From assembly GCF_018325905.1 (NCBI RefSeq), contig NZ_AP021901.1:496001-560000 (forward strand): a DNA stretch of 64,000 nt, given 5' to 3'. Under the pieces are notes generated by a model. That model did not search any database and was not told where the DNA came from. It saw only the letters and a list, made by a program, of their open reading frames with translations. Positions 58,215 to 64,000 of the stretch are shown here, piece by piece. This stretch comes from Pseudomonas sp. St316. GTDB taxonomy: Bacteria > Pseudomonadota > Gammaproteobacteria > Pseudomonadales > Pseudomonadaceae. How positions within the stretch are numbered: the stretch's first letter is position 1; each line of letters starts with the position of its first letter. The position numbers were made by a program, and so were the translations under genes.

Positions 58215-58922
58215 TCAGAACAACCGTGCGAGCAGCGCGGTGACCGCGGTCTCGACCCGCAGGATCCGCTCGCCCAGTTGCACCGGTTGCAGGCCGGCCT
58301 TGGCCAACAGGTCGATCTCGTAGGGAATCCAGCCGCCCTCCGGACCAATGGCCAGTGTCACCGGTTCTGTCAGCGCGCGAGGGCAAGGCGGGTAGTTGCC
58401 AGGATGACCCACCAGGCCCAAGGTGCCGTCGGTAATGGCCGGCAGGCGGTCTTCGACGAAGGGCTTGAAGCGTTTTTCGATGATGATTTCTGGCAGCACG
58501 CTATCCCGGGCTTGTTCCAGGCCCAGGATCAGTTGCTCGCGGATGGCCTCGGGCTCGAGGAACGGCGTCTGCCAAAAGCTCTTTTCCACGCGATAGCTGT
58601 TGACCAGCACCACGCGCGGCACGCCCATGGTGGCGACGGTCTGGAACACCCGCCGAAGCATTTTCGGACGCGGCAGGGCCAGCACCAGGGTCAGCGGCAA
58701 CTTGGCGGGTGGAGGCTGGTCGAGGGTCACTTGCAGTTCGGCCTCGCGGGCCTCCAGGCGCAGCACCTGGGCCGTACCCATCAACCCACCGATGCGCCCG
58801 ACTCGCAGGCTGTCACCGACGGCGCTGCGATGGACTTCCTGCATGTGGGTCAACCGGCGATCGCTCAGGATCACGCGGTCGGGCTCGATGAAGTCGGCCT
58901 CTTCGAGCAGCAGCAGGTTCAC
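58215..58922 (-). CDS. rsmE: 16S rRNA (uracil(1498)-N(3))-methyltransferase RsmE
   Basis: A 235-residue SPOUT methyltransferase: [20 protein letters not shown], an N-terminal PUA-like part, [20 protein letters not shown], and the knot with [20 protein letters not shown] followed by [19 protein letters not shown]. It methylates U1498 of 16S rRNA with SAM. The GTG start overlaps the tatC stop (GTGA). Confidence 0.96.
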   Translation of the reverse strand: MNLLLLEEADFIEPDRVILSDRRLTHMQEVHRSAVGDSLRVGRIGGLMGTAQVLRLEAREAELQVTLDQPPPAKLPLTLVLALPRPKMLRRVFQTVATMGVPRVVLVNSYRVEKSFWQTPFLEPEAIREQLILGLEQARDSVLPEIIIEKRFKPFVEDRLPAITDGTLGLVGHPGNYPPCPRALTEPVTLAIGPEGGWIPYEIDLLAKAGLQPVQLGERILRVETAVTALLARLF

Positions 58923-59716
58923 GCTTGGGTCGCTGGCGGCTGGTCGTTGTGGTCATCGACCGGTTGTTCCTCGGGCTCTTCTTCCCGGCGTTTGCGCACC
59001 AGGCCACCGAACAGGATGCCGATCTCGAACAGCAGCCACATCGGCACGGCCAGCAGGGTCTGGGAGAAAATGTCCGGTGGGGTCAGGATCATGCCGACGA
59101 CGAAGCAGCCGATGATCACGTACGGGCGGACTTTCTTCAGGTATTTGACGTCTACCACGCCGATCCACACCAACAGCACCACCGCCACGGGAATTTCAAA
59201 CGCCACGCCGAAGGCGAAGAACAGCGTCATGACGAAATCCAGGTAACTGGTGATATCGGTCATCATTTCCACGCCCGCCGGAGTGGCGGCGGCGAAGAAT
59301 TTGAAAATCAGCGGGAATACGAAGAAATAGGCGAACGCCATGCCGGTGTAGAACAGCAGGATGCTCGACACCAGCAGCGGCACGGCAATGCGTTTTTCAT
59401 GCTTGTACAGGCCCGGTGCGATGAAGCCCCAGATCTGGTGCAGGATCACCGGGATCGCCAGGAACAGCGAGACCATCATCGTCAGCTTCAGTGGTGTCAG
59501 GAACGGCGACGACACGTCGGTGGCGATCATCGTCGCCCCCACTGGCAGGTACTGGCGCAGCGGCGTGGAGACAAAGGTGTAGATCTGCTGGGTGAAGGCG
59601 AACAGCCCGGCGAAGATGATGAAAACCGCCGCGACGCAACGCAGCAGGCGCGTGCGCAACTCGGTGAGGTGCGATACCAGCGGCATCGGCTGGTCGTTTT
59701 CAGGGATATCGCTCAT
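58919..59716 (-). CDS. tatC: Twin-arginine translocase subunit TatC
   Basis: A 265-residue polytopic protein with six helices. The N-terminal [20 protein letters not shown] contains the HL.ELR motif that contacts the twin-arginine signal. [12 protein letters not shown] and [18 protein letters not shown] are typical. It forms the receptor of the Tat system, which exports folded, often cofactor-containing proteins. It overlaps tatB by 4 bp. Confidence 0.97.
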   Translation of the reverse strand: MSDIPENDQPMPLVSHLTELRTRLLRCVAAVFIIFAGLFAFTQQIYTFVSTPLRQYLPVGATMIATDVSSPFLTPLKLTMMVSLFLAIPVILHQIWGFIAPGLYKHEKRIAVPLLVSSILLFYTGMAFAYFFVFPLIFKFFAAATPAGVEMMTDITSYLDFVMTLFFAFGVAFEIPVAVVLLVWIGVVDVKYLKKVRPYVIIGCFVVGMILTPPDIFSQTLLAVPMWLLFEIGILFGGLVRKRREEEPEEQPVDDHNDQPPATQA

Positions 59717-60135
59717 GGGGCTCGCGGCGGCAATGTAGGGTCGTTGGGCGCAGGGACTGCGGGGGACGCTGTATCCGCTGCCGTCGATATCACTGGAGCA
59801 GGCTCAGCCACGGGCACCGTGCCATCCACCGGCGCCTGGGGGGCAATCGTCGGCTCGGCCACAGGTTGGACCGGCGTCGGCTCCTGCTGGGTCGGCGTGA
59901 AGATTTTCCGCGCTTCCTGCTCCAGGGACAGAATATGTTCGTTGTGAAGCTGCCGACGGATGTCGTCGGCGCCGATTTCACGTTCAACTTCCTGTTTGAT
60001 CGCATTGAAGCTGCGCTTTAGACGGCCGATCCACAGACCGGCGGTGCGCGCAGCACCCGGCAGGCGCTCGGGGCCCAGTACCAGCAGGGCGACGAGGCCG
60101 ACGAGCAGCAGTTCAGTGAAGCTGATCCCAAACAT
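59713..60135 (-). CDS. tatB: Twin-arginine translocase subunit TatB
   Basis: A 140-residue protein: [20 protein letters not shown], then [20 protein letters not shown], the TatB hinge and amphipathic helix, then a Pro/Ala/Thr-rich tail. It pairs with TatC in the substrate receptor. It starts 10 bp after tatA and overlaps tatC. Confidence 0.95.
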   Translation of the reverse strand: MFGISFTELLLVGLVALLVLGPERLPGAARTAGLWIGRLKRSFNAIKQEVEREIGADDIRRQLHNEHILSLEQEARKIFTPTQQEPTPVQPVAEPTIAPQAPVDGTVPVAEPAPVISTAADTASPAVPAPNDPTLPPRAP

Positions 60136-60145
60136 TAGTCAGTGC

Positions 60146-60433
60146 TCACGAGTCTTTGCGGATGGGCTCTTCGACTTTCTGAGCCTGCACGTCGATGGTA
60201 TTGGGCGCATTCACAGGCTGAGTGGCTTGTGGGTGTACCGGTTGGGCCGGTTGTACGGGTTGAGCCTGGGCCGCCGTCGGGTCGGCCGGTTTTTCGTCAT
60301 CGTTCATGGCCTTGCGAAAGCCCTTGATCGACTCGCCAACATCGGTGCCGAGGTTCTTCAGTTTCTTGGTACCGAACACCAACACCACGACGACCAGGAT
60401 GACGATCCAGTGTTTCCAGTCAAAGATACCCAT
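60146..60433 (-). CDS. tatA: Twin-arginine translocase subunit TatA
   Basis: A 95-residue protein: [20 protein letters not shown], then [20 protein letters not shown], the single membrane helix, FGTKKL hinge and amphipathic helix of TatA. A Pro/Gln-rich tail follows. It oligomerises to form the translocation pore. It follows hisE by 24 bp. Confidence 0.96.
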   Translation of the reverse strand: MGIFDWKHWIVILVVVVLVFGTKKLKNLGTDVGESIKGFRKAMNDDEKPADPTAAQAQPVQPAQPVHPQATQPVNAPNTIDVQAQKVEEPIRKDS

Positions 60434-60457
60434 GGGGCTATTCCTCTCAAAAGTTGA

Positions 60458-60790
60458 TCAGGCGGACGGGCGCGAGGCTTTCTCGACGTGCCCGGACAGA
60501 CCGAAGCGACGGTCCAGTTCATCCAGTACGGCCTGCGGATGCTGCCCCAGTTGGGCCAGCATGACCAGGCTGTGGAACCACAGGTCGGCGGTCTCGTAGA
60601 TCACGTCGCTGCAATCGCCACTGATGGCGGCGTCCTTGGCGGCGATGATGGTCTCGACCGACTCTTCGCCGACTTTCTCCAGAATCTTGTTCAAGCCCTT
60701 GTGGTACAGGCTGGCGACATAGGAACTGTCGGCCGCGGCGCCCTTGCGCTCTTCCAGCACCTGGGCCAGGCGGGTCAGGGTGTCACTCAT
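60458..60790 (-). CDS. hisE: Phosphoribosyl-ATP diphosphatase HisE
   Basis: A 110-residue MazG-like enzyme catalyses the second step of histidine biosynthesis (PR-ATP to PR-AMP). The sequence [20 protein letters not shown] holds the ExxE metal motif, and [18 protein letters not shown] follows. ATG 60790 gives the family start [17 protein letters not shown] longer frame upstream only overlaps hisI. It overlaps the hisI end by 8 bp. In Pseudomonas hisI and hisE are separate genes, as here. Confidence 0.95.
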   Translation of the reverse strand: MSDTLTRLAQVLEERKGAAADSSYVASLYHKGLNKILEKVGEESVETIIAAKDAAISGDCSDVIYETADLWFHSLVMLAQLGQHPQAVLDELDRRFGLSGHVEKASRPSA

Positions 60791-61181
60791 GGGTATGTCC
60801 TGAATAAATGGCATGCGGGTCCTTGAGCACCGGGTCGACGGTTTTCCAGTCGCCGCTCTCGAAGACGCGATAGAAGCAGCTTTGACGGCCGGTGTGGCAG
60901 GCAATCTCACCGACTTGCTCGACCATCAGGATGATGACGTCGCCGTCGCAGTCCAGGCGCATCTCATGCAGGTGCTGCACGTGCCCGGACTCTTCACCTT
61001 TGCGCCACAGCTTGCCACGGGAACGTGACCAATAGATGGCGCGGTTCTCGGCGGCGGTCAAGGCCAGCGCTTCGCGGTTCATCCAGGCCATCATCAATAC
61101 GCGCCCGGTCTTGTGGTCCTGGGCGATGGCCGGCACCAGGCCGTCAGCGTCCCACTTGATCTCGTCCTGCCAGTTTTTCAT
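60783..61181 (-). CDS. hisI: Phosphoribosyl-AMP cyclohydrolase HisI
   Basis: A 132-residue zinc enzyme for the third step of histidine biosynthesis. Motifs are [35 protein letters not shown] and the Zn/Mg-binding [14 protein letters not shown] with [15 protein letters not shown] 61181 gives [20 protein letters not shown], the conserved start. It lies 81 bp after ubiB. Confidence 0.96.
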   Translation of the reverse strand: MKNWQDEIKWDADGLVPAIAQDHKTGRVLMMAWMNREALALTAAENRAIYWSRSRGKLWRKGEESGHVQHLHEMRLDCDGDVIILMVEQVGEIACHTGRQSCFYRVFESGDWKTVDPVLKDPHAIYSGHTHE

Positions 61182-61262
61182 CTTTGACTCCGACCATGGG
61201 CCGCGCACCTGACGTTGGCGGGCCCAGCGTTGAAACAGTGTGCCAGCGCGAACCGGTGCTGG

Positions 61263-62866
61263 CTATCGGCGAACGACCAGATACAAACCAACCGCCACCA
61301 TGATCCCGGCAGGCCAGTGACCCAGTTGGCTCAACGGCCCGCCGCTCGCCAACACTGCGCCGCCACCCAGGTGAGCCGCACCCAGCAGGCGCAGGAACCA
61401 GTCGTCCTTGCGTCGGTGCCACGGTGGCGCCGGGTCGTGTGCGTGGGGCTGCGACATGCGTTCGAGCAGGTCGCGGGTCATGTTGGCCAGGTGCGGCAGC
61501 TGTTCGAACTGGCTCTGCACGTTGCCCAGCAAGGTCTTGGGGCTGACGCGCTCGCGCATCCAGCGTTCGAGGAACGGTTGGGCGGTGTTCCACAGGTCGA
61601 GGTCCGGGTACAGCTGGCGGCCGAGGCCTTCGATGTTCAACAGGGTTTTCTGCAACAGCACCAACTGCGGCTGAACCTCCATATTGAAGCGTCGCGCAGT
61701 CTGGAACAGGCGCATCAGCACCTGGCCGAAGGAAATATCCTTTAACGGTTTTTCGAAGATCGGTTCGCACACGGTGCGGATCGCCGCTTCGAACTCGTTG
61801 AGCTTGGTTTCGGCCGGTACCCAGCCCGAGTCGATGTGCAGTTGGGCGACGCGGCGGTAGTCACGCTTGAAGAAGGCGAACAGGTTGCGGGCCAGGTAGT
61901 CCTGGTCTTCCGGGGTCAGGCTGCCGACGATGCCGCAGTCGATGGCAATGTATTGCGGGCTCCACGGCTGCACCGTGCTGACGAAGATGTTGCCCGGGTG
62001 CATGTCGGCGTGGAAGAAACTGTCGCGAAACACCTGGGTGAAGAAGATCTCCACGCCACGTTCGGCCAGCAGTTTCATGTCGGTGCGCTGGTCGGCCAGG
62101 GTCGCCAGGTCGGTGACCTGGATGCCGTAGATGCGCTCCATCACCAATACTTTCGGTCGGCACCAGTCCCAGTAGACTTGCGGCACATAGAGCAGCGGCG
62201 AGCCTTCGAAGTTGCGACGCAGCTGGCTGGCGTTGGCCGCCTCGCGCAGCAGGTCGAGTTCGTCGTAGATGGTTTTCTCGTAGTCCTGGACCACGTCCAC
62301 CGGGTGCAGCAGGCGGGCATCGGCCGACAGCCGCTCGGCGGCCCGAGCGAGGATGAACAGCCATGCCAGGTCCTGGGCAATGATCGGCTTGAGGCCTGGG
62401 CGGATGACCTTGACCACCACTTCTTCGCCGCTCTTGAGTTGCGCGGCGTGCACCTGGGCGACGGAGGCCGAGGCCAGGGGCTCGACATCGAAACGGCTGA
62501 AGACTTCGCTGATTTTCTTGCCCAGTTGCGCTTCGATCAACGCCACCGACAGCTTGGAATCGAACGGCGGCACGCGGTCTTGCAGCAGCATCAGCTCATC
62601 GGCGATGTCTTCGGGCAACAGGTCGCGACGGGTCGAGAGGATCTGCCCGAACTTGATGAAGATCGGCCCCAGGTCCTGCAACGCCAGGCGCAGGCGTGCG
62701 CCGCGACTCAAATCCAGCGTCCGGCGGGGAACCAGCGCCACGGCAGCACAAAGCGCAGTGCCAGGAGAAACCAGGGCAGCGGCAGGGCGAACAGCAGGTC
62801 ATCGAGGCGGTAGCGGATCACGACGCGCTGGATGCGCAACAAACGGCGGACGGCAAGCAGCTTCAT
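61263..62866 (-). CDS. ubiB: Ubiquinone biosynthesis kinase-like protein UbiB, with apparent N-terminal frameshift
   Basis: An ABC1/ADCK-type protein: the KxGQ motif in [20 protein letters not shown], the nucleotide loop region [21 protein letters not shown] and [13 protein letters not shown], and two C-terminal membrane helices. It is required for aerobic ubiquinone synthesis. The family start [20 protein letters not shown] is encoded from ATG 62866, 3 bp after ubiJ. That frame stops after [12 protein letters not shown]. One extra C in the C4 run (62726-62729 on the plus strand as G4) would give [14 protein letters not shown] and a normal 534-residue protein. As given, translation could start only at GTG 62741 (492 residues, without the first ~42). 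A sequencing error is a real possibility. Confidence 0.88.
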
Positions 62867-62869
62867 GCG

Positions 62870-63487
62870 TTATCGCTTGGTTTCAAGGGATCGGGAAAGG
62901 CGCTCGAAACGCGCCTCGAGACGTTCCAGGTCAAGTTTGATCTGGTCCAGTTCATTAAAACGGGCTTGTGCTTCGCGTTGGCCTACGAGGGTACGCGATT
63001 CTTCAGCCAGGTATTCACTCAGATTCTGCCCCAGGCTGGCGAAGCCCTGGCGATACCAGCGAGTGCGACTGCGCAGATGACCGCTGAGCAATTGTGTGGC
63101 CACCGGGCCGATCCAGCGGGACACTTCGTATTCCCAATCCAGCTCCAGGTCCTGGAGAATCGCCGCCAGCTCCAGCAGCACGCCACTGTCGCCGTCGAGC
63201 TCCACGTCGGGGCTGTGCAGCACCGCGGTCTTATCCTTGCCCAGGGCCAGGTTCAGCAGGCTCGACGCTGGGGCGCGCAACGTGCAGTCGACCTCGGCCT
63301 CCCAGTGCCCAGCGAGCATCAGGCCTTCGTCACTGGGCAGGATGAACAACCGCAACGCCGGGCTGCGGCAGTCGACGGCGATCACGCTGCCGCTCAAGCG
63401 CGCCAGGCGCGCGAGCGCCGTGCTGTCCAGGCGCAACACCCGGTTGAGGCCGAGTTCGACGCTGGCAAGCAGCCCGGTGAGCAGCAT
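62870..63487 (-). CDS. ubiJ: Ubiquinone biosynthesis accessory factor UbiJ
   Basis: A 205-residue SCP2-like lipid-binding protein: [20 protein letters not shown], then an SCP2 core with LDGDSGVLLELAAILQDLEL, and a C-terminal coiled coil rich in Glu/Arg/Leu. With UbiK and the Ubi enzymes it forms the soluble complex that holds ubiquinone intermediates. Its ATG overlaps the ubiE stop (ATGA). Confidence 0.92.
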   Translation of the reverse strand: MLLTGLLASVELGLNRVLRLDSTALARLARLSGSVIAVDCRSPALRLFILPSDEGLMLAGHWEAEVDCTLRAPASSLLNLALGKDKTAVLHSPDVELDGDSGVLLELAAILQDLELDWEYEVSRWIGPVATQLLSGHLRSRTRWYRQGFASLGQNLSEYLAEESRTLVGQREAQARFNELDQIKLDLERLEARFERLSRSLETKR

Positions 63488-64000
63488 CAGGGTTTGATAC
63501 CGCGGTGCAGGGCGACGATGCCTGCGGTCATGTTGTGGTAGGTCACGCGGTCGAAACCGGCCTCGACCATCATCGACTTCAGGGTTTCCTGGTTCGGGTG
63601 CATGCGGATCGATTCGGCCAGGTAGCGATAGCTTTCCGAGTCGTTGGTGATCAGCTTGCCCATCAGCGGCATGAAGGCGAACGAGTAGGCGTCATAGGCC
63701 TTGGACATCAGCGCATTGGTTGGCTTGGAGAACTCCAGCACCAGCAGGCGGCCACCGGGCTTGAGCACGCGCAGCATCGAGCGCAGGGCATCTTCCTTGT
63801 GGGTGACGTTGCGCAGGCCGAAGGCGATGGTCACGCAGTCGAAATGGTTGTCGGGGAACGGCAGCTTTTCAGCGTCGGCCTGGACGAACTCGACGTTACC
63901 GGCCACACCCAGGTCCAGCAGGCGGTCGCGGCCGACCTTGAGCATGGATTCGTTGATGTCGGCCAGGACCACCTGGCCGGTTGGCCCGACGATATGGGAA
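63487..64000 (-). CDS. ubiE: UbiE C-methyltransferase (5' end outside window)
   Basis: The C-terminal ~170 residues of the ubiquinone/menaquinone C-methyltransferase: [76 protein letters not shown] and the closing [17 protein letters not shown], all typical of UbiE. It leads the ubiE-ubiJ-ubiB unit. The start is cut by the right edge. Confidence 0.96.
   Translation of the reverse strand, partial: SHIVGPTGQVVLADINESMLKVGRDRLLDLGVAGNVEFVQADAEKLPFPDNHFDCVTIAFGLRNVTHKEDALRSMLRVLKPGGRLLVLEFSKPTNALMSKAYDAYSFAFMPLMGKLITNDSESYRYLAESIRMHPNQETLKSMMVEAGFDRVTYHNMTAGIVALHRGIKP

Overview
The window is a piece of a Pseudomonas chromosome, most likely from the P. fluorescens group. Three things point there. 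The gene order closely follows the P. aeruginosa PA5063-PA5119 region (ubiE to glnA). The GC content is high. The first 36 kb carries many copies of the 'GTGGGAGCGAGCTTGCTCGCGATA' type REP repeat typical of fluorescent pseudomonads, mostly as inverted pairs (REPINs).

Layout. 0-20 kb is core metabolism: a partial DUF4124 gene, secreted chorismate mutase, glnA with a sigma-54 promoter, thiI, typA, a YkgJ-type protein, glgP, a DUF2339/DUF3999 membrane pair, fbp, a DUF924 gene, a dCache chemoreceptor with an amino-acid-binding motif, a small lipoprotein and a lipocalin. 20-35 kb is a complete histidine-utilisation locus: hutF divergent from hutCD, then hutU, an NCS1 transporter, hutXWV, hutH1, hutH2, hutI and hutG. 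Two TGTA-N2-TACA HutC-type operators are visible. One lies just downstream of a sigma-54 promoter for hutU, covering the expected transcription start. hutH1 lacks the Ala-Ser-Gly triad that forms the MIO cofactor, whereas hutH2 has it. 35-43.4 kb holds an orphan betaine/choline-type binding protein, an esterase, pip, dtd and opgGH.

43.4-53.9 kb is an AT-richer accessory segment with no REP repeats, inserted between opgH and the chemoreceptor/tat/ubi block. It starts with an orphan RHS-core gene whose stop codon lies inside the opgH terminator. It then carries what looks like a compact, undescribed natural-product cluster. One gene encodes a PLP enzyme of the MppP/RohP/Ind4 arginine-oxidase family, recognised from its N-terminal Thr/Glu/ADGH segment, PTFDN, LDTSFR and EDTGK-WPTLD motifs. 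It is translationally coupled to a D-2-hydroxyacid-dehydrogenase-like reductase that has lost the usual catalytic Arg. An opposing operon encodes a PaaK/CapK-like adenylate-forming ligase, an ABC-F ATPase (frameshifted by one base in an A7 run) and an ABC-2 exporter. A VOC/bleomycin-resistance-like gene completes the set. The oxidase + reductase + PaaK-like ligase combination resembles the Ind4/Ind5/Ind3 core of indolmycin biosynthesis, but the other indolmycin genes are absent. The product is therefore probably a different arginine-derived metabolite.

54-64 kb is core again: two tandem HBM-type chemoreceptors with nearly identical signalling domains and candidate FliA promoters, then rsmE, tatCBA, hisE, hisI, ubiB (apparent single-base frameshift near its N-terminus), ubiJ and a partial ubiE. 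All of these are on the minus strand.
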